Source: Sipunculus nudus (taxonomy: Eukaryota; Annelida; Sipuncula; Golfingiida; Sipunculidae). Taken from it: 64,000 nt of DNA. The stretch's first letter is position 1. The number at the start of each line of letters is the position of its first letter. The notes beneath the pieces were generated by a model. That model was not told the DNA's origin, searched no databases, and worked only from the letters and a program-made list of their open reading frames with translations. Both the position numbers and the translations under genes were made by a program. Location: positions 585,001 to 649,000 of the forward strand of contig JAPPUL010000089.1 in assembly GCA_026874595.1 (NCBI GenBank), read 5' to 3'. Of this stretch, positions 45,405 to 54,749 are shown in pieces.

Positions 45405-45510
45405 TTAACGTTTTGCTCCTTTTGATTTTAGGAGGGTAACAATGTCATTATGCCCTGCCTTGAAGGCATAAGATAAAGGAGTCTTGCCAGCTTCATCTTG
45501 TATTGCTTGT
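45405..45510 (-). pseudogene. Out-of-frame final ankyrin repeat of the 45493-46359 gene
   Basis: Just past the stop of the ankyrin gene, another reverse-strand frame encodes DEAGKTPLSYAFKAGHND then LLKSKGAKR and TAA at 45405-45407, the same ending as the two neighbouring paralogues (LLKSKGAKR, LLKSKGARL). The frame change falls at an imperfect 9-base tandem duplication (TCTTGTATT at 45497 and GCTTGTATT at 45506), so a small insertion has truncated the gene by about 32 codons. Confidence 0.85.
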
Positions 45511-46359
45511 ATTAACCTCTGCTCCGTTCTCTATTAATAGCTTAACCACATCATTATGCCTGTTCAAAGCAGCTGCATGTAAAGGAGTTCCGCCCCATTT
45601 AGTCTTTGCATTAACCTCTGCCCCTTTTTCTATTAATAGTTTAACCACATCTTTATGACCTTTAAGAGCAGCCGCAAATAAAGGAGTTCCGCCAAATATA
45701 ATATCCCTTGCGTTAACATAAGCGCCTTTATCTATTAATAGCTTAACCACATCTTTATAACCTTTAAAAGTAGCTCTATGCAAAGGAGTAATACCTTTTT
45801 TATCCCTTGCATTAACAGATGCTCCTTTCTCTATTAATAGTTTAACCACATCTTTATGGCCCGAAAAAGCTGCCACAAATAAAGGGGTTCTACCTTTTTT
45901 ATTCCTTGCATTAACAGATGCTCCTTTTTCTATTAATAGTTTGGTCACATCTTTATGGCCCCCATAAGCTGCCATACTTAAAGGAGTTGTGCCAAATATA
46001 ATATCCCTTGCATTAACTTCTGCACCGCTTTTTAGTAATAGCTTAGCTACCTCTTTATGACCTTGAACAACAGCCACATGTAAAGGGATTATACCATCTT
46101 CATCTCTTGCATTAACTTCTGCTCCGCTTTTTAGTAATACCTTAACCTTATCTTTATAACCTGCATTAGCAGCAAAATGTAAAGGAGTCCAACCTTCTTT
46201 ATCCCTTGCATTAACTTCTGACCCTTTTTCTTTTAAGTTTTTAACTCTCCCATAATCACCATTTGAGTTTGCCTTAATAAAAGAACTATCAACACAAGCA
46301 CTCAAATACACAGAGAATAATAATAATATCACTATAATTAACCATATTTGCTTTTTCAT
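45493..46359 (-). CDS. Ankyrin-repeat lipoprotein 1 (3'-truncated by frameshift)
   Basis: A 288-residue protein, first from the lut side. The signal peptide ends in the lipobox LSAC, so the mature protein is a lipoprotein carried in the periplasm or on an outer surface. About seven ankyrin repeats of 33-35 residues follow (for example GWTPLHFAANAGYKDKVKVLLKSGAEVNARD). Ankyrin repeats bind proteins; no target can be named. The C-terminal cap is lost by a frameshift. The leader GAGGGAATTAAAATG and signal peptide are almost identical to those of the next two genes. Confidence 0.85.
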   Translation of the reverse strand: MKKQIWLIIVILLLFSVYLSACVDSSFIKANSNGDYGRVKNLKEKGSEVNARDKEGWTPLHFAANAGYKDKVKVLLKSGAEVNARDEDGIIPLHVAVVQGHKEVAKLLLKSGAEVNARDIIFGTTPLSMAAYGGHKDVTKLLIEKGASVNARNKKGRTPLFVAAFSGHKDVVKLLIEKGASVNARDKKGITPLHRATFKGYKDVVKLLIDKGAYVNARDIIFGGTPLFAAALKGHKDVVKLLIEKGAEVNAKTKWGGTPLHAAALNRHNDVVKLLIENGAEVNTSNTR

Positions 46360-46485
46360 TTTAATTCCCTCTTTAACAATAAGTTACCCTAGTAAAGTTA
46401 ACAACCATTAAAAGATAAAACTAATTAATCTAATACTATTAATAAGTCTTGCTAAATCTTAGTAATGGTATTCTAATAACCTTAT

Positions 46486-47520
46486 TTAACGTTTTGCTCC
46501 TTTTGATTTTAGGAGGCTAGCTAGCTCTTTATGGCCTTTAGTAATAGCATAAGATAAAGGTGTTGTGCCTTCTTTATTCCTTGCATTAACCTCTGCTCCG
46601 TTCTCTAGTAATACCTTAACCACTTCTTTATGGCCTTTAGAAGCTGCCACATGTAAAGGAGTCCAACCTTTTTTATCCCTTGCATTAACTTCTGCACCGC
46701 TTTTTAGTAATACCTTAACCTTATCTTTATAACCTGCATAAGCAGCTACATGCAAAGGTGTTCTACCACCATATATATCCTTTGCATTTACTTCTGCTCC
46801 CCCCTCTATTAATAGTCTAGCTACATCAGGGCTAATAGCTATATGTAAAGGAGTAAAGCCCCCCTGGGTACTCCTAACAGATGCTCCGTTCTCTAGTAAT
46901 AGCTTAACCACATCTTTATGATCTTTAAAAGTAGCTTTATGTAAAGGGGTCATACCTTTTTTATCCCTTGTATTAACTTCTGCTCCGCTTTTTAGTAATA
47001 GCTTAACCACATCATTATGCCTGTTCAAAGCAGCTGCATGTAAAGGAGTTCCGCCCCATTTAGTCTTTGCATTAACCTCTGCCCCTTTTTCTATTAATAG
47101 TTTAACCACATCTTTATGACCTTTAAGAGCAGCCGCATGTAAAGGAGTTCCGCCATATTTAATATCCCTTGCATTAACTTCTGCTCCGCTTTTTAGTAAT
47201 AGCTTAACCACGTCTCCATGCCCGTTCATAACAGCCCCATGTAAAGGAGTATCACCATTTGCATTCCTTGCATTAACTTCTGCTCCGCTTTTTAGTAATA
47301 CCTTAATCTTATCTTTATAACCTGCATAAGCTGCTACATGCAAAGGTGTAATACCTTTTTTATCCCTTGCATTAACTTCTGACCCTTTTTCTGATAAGTT
47401 TTTAACTCTCTCATAATCACCATTTGAGTTTGCCTTAATAAAAGAACTATCAACACAAGCACTCAAATACACAGAGAATAATAATAATATCACTATAATT
47501 ATCCATATTTGCTTTTTCAT
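46486..47520 (-). CDS. Ankyrin-repeat lipoprotein 2
   Basis: A 344-residue lipoprotein with the same signal peptide (lipobox LSAC, C at 22), the same N-terminal cap (FIKANSNGDYERVKNL) and about nine ankyrin repeats, ending LLKSKGAKR. One repeat is short (GASVRSTQGGFTPLHIAISPDVARLLI). Large segments, such as the one with KTKWGGTPLHAAALNRHNDVV, are nearly identical to gene 1, and others to gene 3, indicating gene conversion or recent duplication. The 3' flank is shared with gene 1. Confidence 0.88.
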   Translation of the reverse strand: MKKQIWIIIVILLLFSVYLSACVDSSFIKANSNGDYERVKNLSEKGSEVNARDKKGITPLHVAAYAGYKDKIKVLLKSGAEVNARNANGDTPLHGAVMNGHGDVVKLLLKSGAEVNARDIKYGGTPLHAAALKGHKDVVKLLIEKGAEVNAKTKWGGTPLHAAALNRHNDVVKLLLKSGAEVNTRDKKGMTPLHKATFKDHKDVVKLLLENGASVRSTQGGFTPLHIAISPDVARLLIEGGAEVNAKDIYGGRTPLHVAAYAGYKDKVKVLLKSGAEVNARDKKGWTPLHVAASKGHKEVVKVLLENGAEVNARNKEGTTPLSYAITKGHKELASLLKSKGAKR

Positions 47521-47687
47521 TTTAATTCCCTCTATAACAATAGATTAGTCCTAATAAAGATAACAAACGTTAAAAGATAAAACTAATTAATCTAATACTA
47601 TTAATAAGTCTTGCTAAATCTTAGCGTTAATGGTATTCTAAATTAAAGAAGTATAAGCCAGCATTATAGACTAATATACTAACTCTA

Positions 47688-49124
47688 TTAAAGCCGAGCC
47701 CCTTTTGACTTTAGTAGGCTAGCTAGCTCTTTATGGCCTTTAGTAATAGCATAAGATAAAGGTGTTGTGCCTTCTTTATTCCTTGCATTAACATTAGCTC
47801 CTTTTTCTATTAATACCTTAACCACTTCTTTATGGCCTTTAGAAACTGCCACATGTAAAGGAGTCCAATCATATTCACCCCTTGCATTAATGTTTGCCCC
47901 TTTGTCTATCAACAGCTTAGCCACATTATGTCTATTTATCTCAGCAGCAAAATGTAAAGGTGTTCTACCACCATATATATCCTTTGCATTTACTTCTGCT
48001 CCGCCCTCTATTAATAGTCTAGCTACATCAGGGCTAATAGCTATATGTAAAGGAGTAAAGCCCCCCTGGGTACTCCTAACAGATGCTCCGTTCTCTAGTA
48101 ATAGCTTAACCACATCTTTATGATCTTTAAAAGTAGCTCTATGCAAAGGAGTAATACCTTTTTTATCCCTTGCATTAACATTAGCTCCTTTCTCTATTAA
48201 TACCTTAACCACTTCTTTATGGCCCGCAAAAGCTGCCATACTTAAAGGAGTATCACCATATTTAATATCCTTTGCATTTACTTCTGCTCCGTTCTCTATT
48301 AATAGCTTAACCACATCTTTATGATCTTTAAAAGTAGCTTTATGTAAAGGGGTCATACCTTTTTTATCCCTTGCATTAACCTCTGCGCCCTTCTCTATTA
48401 ATAGTTTAACCACTTCTTTATGGCCCGCAAAAGCTGCCACAAATAAAGGAGTAAAGCCTTCTTTATTCCTTGCATTAACCTCTGCTCCGTTCTCTAGTAA
48501 TAGCTTAACCACGTCTCCATGCCCGTTCAAAGCTGCCATACTTAAAGGAGTTGTCCCATATTTAATATCCCTTGCATTAGTATATGCTCCGCTTTTTAGT
48601 AATAACTTAACCACGTCTCCATGCCCGTTCAAAGCTCCCATATATAAAGGAGTCCTGCTCTTTACATCCCTTACATTAACCTCTGCTCCGCTTTTTAGTA
48701 ATAGCTTAGTCACATCTTTATAGCCTTGAACAACAGCCACATGTAAAGGAGTAAAGCCATATTTAATATCCCTTGCATTAACTTCTGCTCCGCTTTTTAG
48801 TAATAGCTTAACCACGTCTCCATGCCCGTTCATAACAGCCCCATGTAAAGGAGTATCACCATTTGCATTCCTTGCATTAACTTCTGCACCGCTTTTTAGT
48901 AATACCTTAATCTTATCTTTATAACCTGCATAAGCAGCAAAATGTAAAGGAGTCCAACCTTCTTTATCCCTTGCATTAACTTCTGACCCTTTTTCTTTTA
49001 AGTTTTTAACTCTCTCATAATCACCATTTGAGTTTGCCTTAATAAAAGAACTATCAACACAAGCACTCAAATACACAGAGAATAATAATAATATCACTAT
49101 AATTATCCATATTTGCTTTTTCAT
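47688..49124 (-). CDS. Ankyrin-repeat lipoprotein 3
   Basis: A 478-residue lipoprotein, the longest of the array, with about thirteen ankyrin repeats after the common signal peptide and cap. Insertions of the form DIKYG between repeats lengthen some units to 34-35 residues. The short repeat with VRSTQGG and the following DIYGGRTPLH match gene 2. The C-terminus is LLKSKGARL. The intergenic stretch after it (47521-47687) shares TATTAATAAGTCTTGCTAA with the other copies, marking the duplication unit. Confidence 0.88.
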   Translation of the reverse strand: MKKQIWIIIVILLLFSVYLSACVDSSFIKANSNGDYERVKNLKEKGSEVNARDKEGWTPLHFAAYAGYKDKIKVLLKSGAEVNARNANGDTPLHGAVMNGHGDVVKLLLKSGAEVNARDIKYGFTPLHVAVVQGYKDVTKLLLKSGAEVNVRDVKSRTPLYMGALNGHGDVVKLLLKSGAYTNARDIKYGTTPLSMAALNGHGDVVKLLLENGAEVNARNKEGFTPLFVAAFAGHKEVVKLLIEKGAEVNARDKKGMTPLHKATFKDHKDVVKLLIENGAEVNAKDIKYGDTPLSMAAFAGHKEVVKVLIEKGANVNARDKKGITPLHRATFKDHKDVVKLLLENGASVRSTQGGFTPLHIAISPDVARLLIEGGAEVNAKDIYGGRTPLHFAAEINRHNVAKLLIDKGANINARGEYDWTPLHVAVSKGHKEVVKVLIEKGANVNARNKEGTTPLSYAITKGHKELASLLKSKGARL

Positions 49125-49287
49125 TTTAATTCCCTCTTTAACAATAAGTTACCCTAGTAAAGTTAACAACCATTAAAAGATAAAGATAATTAATTGAATA
49201 CTATTAATAAGTCTTGCTAAATCTTAGTAATGGTATTCTAAATTAAAGAAGTATAAGCCAGCATTATAGACTAATATACTAACTCTA

Positions 49288-50529
49288 TTAAAGCCGAGCC
49301 CCTTTTGACTTTAGTAGGCTAGCTAGCTCTTTATGGCCTTTAGTAATAGCATAAGATAAAGGTGTTGAGCCTTCTTTATTCCTTGCATTAACATTAGCTC
49401 CTTTTTCTATTAATACCTTAACCACTTCTTTATGGCCTTTAGAAACTGCCACATGTAAAGGTGTTGCACCATCTTTAGTCTTTTCATTAACATTAGCTCC
49501 TTTTTCTATTAATACCTTAACCACTTCTTTATGGCCCGCAAAAGCTGCCCCGTGTAAAGGTGTTGCACCATCTTTAGTCTTTTCATTAACATTAGCTCCT
49601 TTTTCTATTAATAGCTTAACCACTTCTTTATGGCCCGCAAAAGCTGCCCCGTGTAAAGGTGTTGCACCATCTTTAGTCTTTTCATTAACCTCTGCCCCAT
49701 TTTCTATTAATAGCTTAACCACTTCTTTATAACCTTTAAAAGTAGCTCTATGCAAAGGAGTAATACCTTTTATATTCCTTACATTAACATTAGCTCCTTT
49801 TTCTATTAATACCTTAACCACTTCTTTATGGCCCGCAAAAGCTGCCCCGTGTAAAGGTGTTGCACCATCTTTAGTCTTTTCATTAACATTAGCTCCTTTT
49901 TCTATTAATAGCTTAACCACTTCTTTATGGCCCGCAAAAGCTGCCCCGTGTAAAGGTGTTGCACCATCTTTAGTCTTTTCATTAACATTAGCTCCTTTTT
50001 CTATTAATACCTTAGCCACTTCTTTATGGCCCGCAAAAGCTGCCCCGTGTAAAGGTGTTGCACCATCTTTAGCCCTTGCATTAACCTCTGCTCCGCTCTT
50101 TAGTAATAGATTCGCTATCCCTTTATCATTGTTCAAAGATGCCCAATGTAATGGGGTTGAGCCTTCTTTATCCCTTGCATTAACAGATGCTCCTCCTTTT
50201 TTTATTAATACCTTAGCCACCTCTTTATAGCCTGAAACAGATGCCCAATGTAATGGGGTTGCACCTTCTTTAGTCTTTGCATTAGCATCTGCGCCTCTCT
50301 CGATTAATAGATTCGCTATCCTTTTATCATCTTTAAAAGATGCCCAATGTAATGGGGTTGCACCTTCTTTATCCCTTACATGCAAAGACCTTCCGCTTTT
50401 TATTAAGATTTTTACTCTCTTATAATCATCAGATTTGATCGCATCAATAAGTTCTTTATTAACTGAACCATACAAAAATACAGATAATATAAAGAACATG
50501 CCTAGAATTATACATACTTGCTTTTTCAT
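49288..50529 (-). CDS. Ankyrin-repeat exported protein 4, with expanded identical repeats
   Basis: A 413-residue protein, first in transcription order. The signal peptide is different (ends VFLYGSVN) and has no cysteine, so unlike its neighbours it should be a soluble periplasmic protein or stay membrane-anchored. The N-terminal cap KELIDAIKSDDYKRVKILI is followed by about eleven repeats. At least five copies of one 33-residue unit (DGATPLHGAAFAGHKEV) are near-identical even at DNA level, which shows recent expansion. The C-terminal 40 residues are almost the same as in gene 3. Confidence 0.86.
   Translation of the reverse strand: MKKQVCIILGMFFILSVFLYGSVNKELIDAIKSDDYKRVKILIKSGRSLHVRDKEGATPLHWASFKDDKRIANLLIERGADANAKTKEGATPLHWASVSGYKEVAKVLIKKGGASVNARDKEGSTPLHWASLNNDKGIANLLLKSGAEVNARAKDGATPLHGAAFAGHKEVAKVLIEKGANVNEKTKDGATPLHGAAFAGHKEVVKLLIEKGANVNEKTKDGATPLHGAAFAGHKEVVKVLIEKGANVNVRNIKGITPLHRATFKGYKEVVKLLIENGAEVNEKTKDGATPLHGAAFAGHKEVVKLLIEKGANVNEKTKDGATPLHGAAFAGHKEVVKVLIEKGANVNEKTKDGATPLHVAVSKGHKEVVKVLIEKGANVNARNKEGSTPLSYAITKGHKELASLLKSKGARL
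49480..50085 (-). repeat. Near-identical 99-base ankyrin units
   Basis: Units of 99 bases recur with almost no change (for example GCAAAAGCTGCCCCGTGTAA five times at regular spacing on the plus strand). They keep the reading frame and encode the DGATPLHGAAFAGHKEV repeat. Such identity favours unequal crossing over and copy-number change. Confidence 0.88.
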
Positions 50530-50539
50530 TTTAATTCCC

Positions 50540-50581
50540 TCGCTTTAATCTCCTCTTTACTCGCTTTAATCTCCTCTTTAC
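50540..50581. repeat. Two tandem 21-base copies upstream of ankyrin gene 4
   Basis: A 21-base unit (50540-50560) is repeated exactly at 50561-50581, directly upstream of the ankyrin array. Each copy carries GAGGAGA on the reverse strand, a ribosome-binding-like sequence, but too far from the ATG to serve except possibly as a standby site. The rest of the 311-base gap to 50840 is AT-rich with one weak hairpin (TTAAAAAG 50717 with CTTTTTAA 50733) and must hold the divergent promoters. Confidence 0.85.
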
Positions 50582-50840
50582 TCTTCTCTCTAATTATACA
50601 TACATTTGTTTGCATTTAGTTTTTATTTTATAACTGTCTATTCATTGTATTGGATAGCATTAAATGTATATTATTAATACTATTAAAGCAGTTTATAATT
50701 AGATATGCTGTAATTTTTAAAAAGGTAATTAGCTTTTTAATGCTTAGTGGATTATTATAATATGATACCTTATTTAACTATTTATTAAAGAAGCAATGTT
50801 AGAGCTATAGAGTAATAAGATAAGGGAAGAATCGAAGAAT

Positions 50841-52220
50841 ATGACAAAGAATGTTTTAGTAATAGATGACGATTATAAGATAAGATTGTTGATAAGGAGT
50901 ATTCTTGAACAGGAGACAAAAGAGTACAAAGTTTACGAGGCTGCTAATTGGCAAAATACATTAAAGCTCTTAAAGAAACTAAAAATAGATGTAGTTTTAT
51001 TAGATGTATGCCTGCCTCAAACAAGTGGTATAGAGATATTAAGGATGCTAAAGGATGAGCACAAATTTATAGAGGTTATACTAATATCTGGTTATGGGAC
51101 TATAGATTTAGCAGTAAAGAGTATTAAAGAGGGAGCTTTTGATTTTATTAGTAAACCATTTAGCAATGAAAAGCTTTTAACTATTTTAGCTAATGCCTTT
51201 AAGTTAAAGGCGCTTAAGGAGGAAAATGATTTCTTGAAGGGGAAGGTAGAAGAGGAGCGTATAGATTTTATAGGTAATGGCAAAGCTATACAAGATATAA
51301 ATGAGCAATTAGAGCAAGCCTCAAAAACAGACGCTTGGATATTCATAAGCGGTGAAAGCGGGACAGGAAAGGAAGTGGCAGCACAACGGATACACTACAA
51401 TTCAAAGCGCTGGCAAAAGCCGTTTATAAAGTTGAATTGTGCATCATTTAATGACGAACTAATAGAGAGTGAATTATTTGGTCATGAGAAGGGAGCATTT
51501 ACAGGAGCAATAAGCACAAAGAAAGGCCAACTTGAGCTTGCAAATGAAGGGACGTTATTCTTAGATGAAGTAACGGATATAAGTTTAAGTACGCAAGCAA
51601 AGTTGCTTAGAATCTTACAAGACATGGAGCTAAAGCCTCTTGGAGGGACAAAAAGCCTAAGAATAGATATAAGGGTAATATCTTCAACAAGTAAGGATAT
51701 AGCTGAGGAGATAAAACGAGGAACTTTCAGAGAGGATTTATATTACCGACTAAACGTAATACCAATCCAGATGCCAAAGTTAAAAGATCGTAAAACAGAT
51801 ATAATACCTCTAATGGAATATTACTTAAAAGTGTTTGCCAAACAAAATAATGTAAAACCGAAGATATTGAAAAAAAGCGCAATAGATATACTTGAAAGAC
51901 ATAGTTGGAAAGGTAATGTGCGAGAGTTAAAAAACCTAGCACAAAGGCTTTCTATATTGATAGAGAGCGAAGATATATATGGAGAGGCGATAAAGTTGAA
52001 TATACTAATGCCGCAAGAGAAGTTACAAGAAAGCATATCAGATCCGTATGAACAAAAGACATTAAAGGAAGCAAAGGAAGCGTTTGAAAGGCTTTATCTT
52101 TATAAGAAATTAAAAGATAATGGTATGAATATATCAAAAACGGCAAATAATCTGTGCATTGAACGAAGTAATCTGCATAAGAAAATAAAGAAATATAATC
52201 TAGAAAATATAAAGATATAG
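50841..52220 (+). CDS. Sigma-54-dependent NtrC-family response regulator
   Basis: A 459-residue regulator. The receiver domain (1-120) has DDD at 9-11, phosphoacceptor D55 (VVLLDVCLP), S83 and K105. The AAA+ domain has Walker A GESGTGKE, the sigma-54-contact loop GAFTGA (about 217-222) in ESELFGHEKGAFTGA, and LFLDEVTD as Walker B. The C-terminus has a Fis-type helix-turn-helix (ISKTANNLCIERSNLHKKIKKYNL). It opens promoters bound by RpoN, which is encoded at 61236. No kinase gene is adjacent; the only kinase-like ATPase in the window, at 15127, lacks the usual histidine. Confidence 0.94.
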   Translation: MTKNVLVIDDDYKIRLLIRSILEQETKEYKVYEAANWQNTLKLLKKLKIDVVLLDVCLPQTSGIEILRMLKDEHKFIEVILISGYGTIDLAVKSIKEGAFDFISKPFSNEKLLTILANAFKLKALKEENDFLKGKVEEERIDFIGNGKAIQDINEQLEQASKTDAWIFISGESGTGKEVAAQRIHYNSKRWQKPFIKLNCASFNDELIESELFGHEKGAFTGAISTKKGQLELANEGTLFLDEVTDISLSTQAKLLRILQDMELKPLGGTKSLRIDIRVISSTSKDIAEEIKRGTFREDLYYRLNVIPIQMPKLKDRKTDIIPLMEYYLKVFAKQNNVKPKILKKSAIDILERHSWKGNVRELKNLAQRLSILIESEDIYGEAIKLNILMPQEKLQESISDPYEQKTLKEAKEAFERLYLYKKLKDNGMNISKTANNLCIERSNLHKKIKKYNLENIKI

Positions 52221-52257
52221 AGAATGTAGAAAAATATAGGAAGGGGGAACGCTTGAA

Positions 52258-54030
52258 ATGCTACCAGAAGAGGTCCAAAAGAGATTAGAAGAATGGCTTA
52301 AATATGACGACTTTACTAAACTAGAACTTCAAAAACTCTTAGAAGAAAATAATGAAAAAGAACTAATAGACAGATTTTATAAAGAGCTTGAATTTGGAAC
52401 TGGCGGTTTACGTGGTATTATGGGGATGGGAACAAACCGTATGAATATATATACGGTAGGAGGAGTTGCGCAAGGGATAGCGAATTATATTGCAAAAGAG
52501 TCAGGGGATATAAAAGGGTGCAAGGTGGTTATAGCCTATGACTCACGACACAACTCAAGAGAATTTGCCTTAAGGTCGGCACAAATATTTGCATCAAATG
52601 GTCTAAAGGTATATGTGTTTAAAGAGTTAACACCAACACCGATACTATCGTATGGGATAAGGGACTTAGGAGCTCATGCAGGAGTTATGGTAACAGCGAG
52701 TCACAATCCGCCAGAGTATAATGGTTATAAAGTATATTATACTGATGGGGCACAAGTCTTATCCCCTCACGATATAGGGATAATAGAAGAAATAAAGAAG
52801 ATAAGGCGCCTTGATGATATAAAAGTATTGTCAGAAGAAGCGTGCATGGAAAAGGGATTAATTGAGTATTTGGATTCAAGTTATAATGCAGGATATTATA
52901 AAAAGGTGTGGAGGATGTCGTTAAATGGAGCTGATCTTAAGGATGTACTTGAGAATGATGTAAGTGTGGTATTTACTCCATTACATGGGGCATCGAATAT
53001 AGCAATGCAAGAGACACTAAGCGGGTTTGGGTTAAGGAATTTGTATGTAGTAAAAGAACAAGAGCAACCGGATGGAGATTTTCCGACAGTAGAATATCCG
53101 AATCCTGAGGAAGGGGCGGCATTATCGATGGGAATAAGTCTTGGAAAGGAGAAGGGAGCAGACATAGTACTTGCCTCAGATCCTGATGGTGATAGGCTAG
53201 GGGTTGCGGTAAACGCTGGGGAGGGTGATTTCAAACTACTAAACGGGAATCAATTTGGAATAATATGCGTATACTATATCTTGAGTGAACAAAAGCGGCA
53301 AGGTCAGCTTAAATCGAATGGGTTGATATTAAAGACAGTAGTAACAACGCCAATTATTGATGTAATATGTAAGGATTTTGGGATATATGTAGAAGATGTT
53401 TTGACCGGTTTTAAATATATAGCACAGCGCGTATATGAGTATCATGACATAGGCAAAAGAGAGGAACGTGAGTTTATATTTGGCTTTGAGGAGAGTTATG
53501 GCTATAATTTTGGAGATTTTGTTAGAGATAAAGATTCTATAATGGCAGGTTTACTTGCACTTGAGATAACGGCTTATTGCAAAAAGAAAGGACAGACCTT
53601 ACTTGATTATTTAGATAGAATATACAAGCGTTATGGATATTATTTTGAGAGTCAAAAGTCGATAACACTAAAAGGGAAGGAGGGAGTAGAAAAGATAAAT
53701 AAGATAATGAGTGTTTTCCGAGATGAACCACCTAAGATGCTAATGGATTGTGAGCTTATTAAGATACGGGATATAAAGAATAGTAAACTAGTTGATCTAA
53801 AAATGGGAGAGGAAAAGGAAATAAGTTTGCCAAAGAGCAATGTATTAAGTTTTTATTATGATAATGGACTTGAACTAACTTTAAGACCAAGCGGAACTGA
53901 ACCAAAGCTAAAATTCTATTTTAGTTATAAAAGGAAAGGAGAAGATTTAGAGTGTGTAAAAAGAGAAGTTGAAGAAAAGGTAAGGGAATATAGTGTTAGA
54001 ATTATGGAGTTGGTAGATAATATAATATGA
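52258..54030 (+). CDS. Phosphoglucomutase / phosphomannomutase (PgcA type)
   Basis: A 590-residue alpha-D-phosphohexomutase interconverting glucose 1- and 6-phosphate (perhaps also mannose phosphates). The phosphoserine is in VTASHNPPEYNGYKVY, the metal loop is DPDGDRLGVAV, the sugar-binding loop is FGFEESYGY and the phosphate-binding loop is RPSGTEPKLKFY. Length matches Bacillus PgcA. GGAAGGGGGA precedes the ATG. It can supply glucose 1-phosphate to GlgC. It is 37 bases after the NtrC regulator. Confidence 0.94.
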   Translation: MLPEEVQKRLEEWLKYDDFTKLELQKLLEENNEKELIDRFYKELEFGTGGLRGIMGMGTNRMNIYTVGGVAQGIANYIAKESGDIKGCKVVIAYDSRHNSREFALRSAQIFASNGLKVYVFKELTPTPILSYGIRDLGAHAGVMVTASHNPPEYNGYKVYYTDGAQVLSPHDIGIIEEIKKIRRLDDIKVLSEEACMEKGLIEYLDSSYNAGYYKKVWRMSLNGADLKDVLENDVSVVFTPLHGASNIAMQETLSGFGLRNLYVVKEQEQPDGDFPTVEYPNPEEGAALSMGISLGKEKGADIVLASDPDGDRLGVAVNAGEGDFKLLNGNQFGIICVYYILSEQKRQGQLKSNGLILKTVVTTPIIDVICKDFGIYVEDVLTGFKYIAQRVYEYHDIGKREEREFIFGFEESYGYNFGDFVRDKDSIMAGLLALEITAYCKKKGQTLLDYLDRIYKRYGYYFESQKSITLKGKEGVEKINKIMSVFRDEPPKMLMDCELIKIRDIKNSKLVDLKMGEEKEISLPKSNVLSFYYDNGLELTLRPSGTEPKLKFYFSYKRKGEDLECVKREVEEKVREYSVRIMELVDNII

Positions 54031-54064
54031 TATAAAACATATAAAATGCTTTGAGGCCTATAAA

Positions 54065-54718
54065 GTGGAGACAAAAAAACAAATAGAGAAGCAAATAGAG
54101 AAGACGAAGGAAGCAGATTTCTTCAAACAAAGCGACATACCATACTTTAATAGAGATTATAAGAAAGCAAGATATTTATGCCGTAAAGCACTTAGTATAA
54201 ACTTTAGTTATAAACCGGCCTATTTAAGGCTTGGAAATATATCAACAGCCTTGAATGAGTACGATAAGGCATTTGAATATTACAAACAATATATATATTT
54301 CAGTAAAGAGTCAAAGGATAAAGAAGGACTTCTAAGGGGTTACAATTTATTAGGCAACTCGCACTCAAAGCATAATAATTTAGAAGAGGCGTTAAAATAT
54401 TATAATCTATCGTTATATTTAGCAAAGAAGTATAATAGGGCAGAGGCGATAAGTAATAGTTATAATAATATGGCACTTGCGTATCGGCAAACGAAAGATT
54501 ACAAGAAAGGAGTGTATTATTATAAGCTAGCACTAAAAAATACGTTAAAAGGCCCTAAAAAGGCATTACATCTAGCGTATTATTATTTCAACATGGCAAT
54601 ACTTTATAAAGAGAAAAGGAATTATTTTGTTGCAAATATATATCTAAGGAAGTTCAAGAAGCTAGAAAGAGAGTTAAAAAGACAAAATATAGATTTAAAG
54701 GAGGGGATAGGGTTATAG
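54065..54718 (+). CDS. TPR protein, hypothetical
   Basis: A 217-residue cytoplasmic protein (no signal or membrane helix) made of about five TPR units (YLRLGNISTALNEYDKAFEYYKQYI; GYNLLGNSHSKHNNLEEALKYYNLSLYLAKKYN; NMALAYRQTKDYKKGVYYYKLAL; FNMAILYKEKRNYFVANIYLRKF). It starts with GTG 34 bases after the phosphoglucomutase. The NNMAxAY-type units resemble those of Rap-like or kinesin-light-chain TPRs, suggesting peptide binding, but no partner is seen. It is convergent with folC. Confidence 0.75.
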   Translation: METKKQIEKQIEKTKEADFFKQSDIPYFNRDYKKARYLCRKALSINFSYKPAYLRLGNISTALNEYDKAFEYYKQYIYFSKESKDKEGLLRGYNLLGNSHSKHNNLEEALKYYNLSLYLAKKYNRAEAISNSYNNMALAYRQTKDYKKGVYYYKLALKNTLKGPKKALHLAYYYFNMAILYKEKRNYFVANIYLRKFKKLERELKRQNIDLKEGIGL

Positions 54719-54749
54719 AGGACTTATAGAGGACTTAAGGTGTTTAGAT

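Noticed and set aside
45405-50529. Regularly spaced repeats that could suggest a CRISPR array
   Set aside because: The repeats are in frame, of 99-105 bases with sequence conserved throughout, and encode ankyrin units; there are no unique spacers or cas genes.
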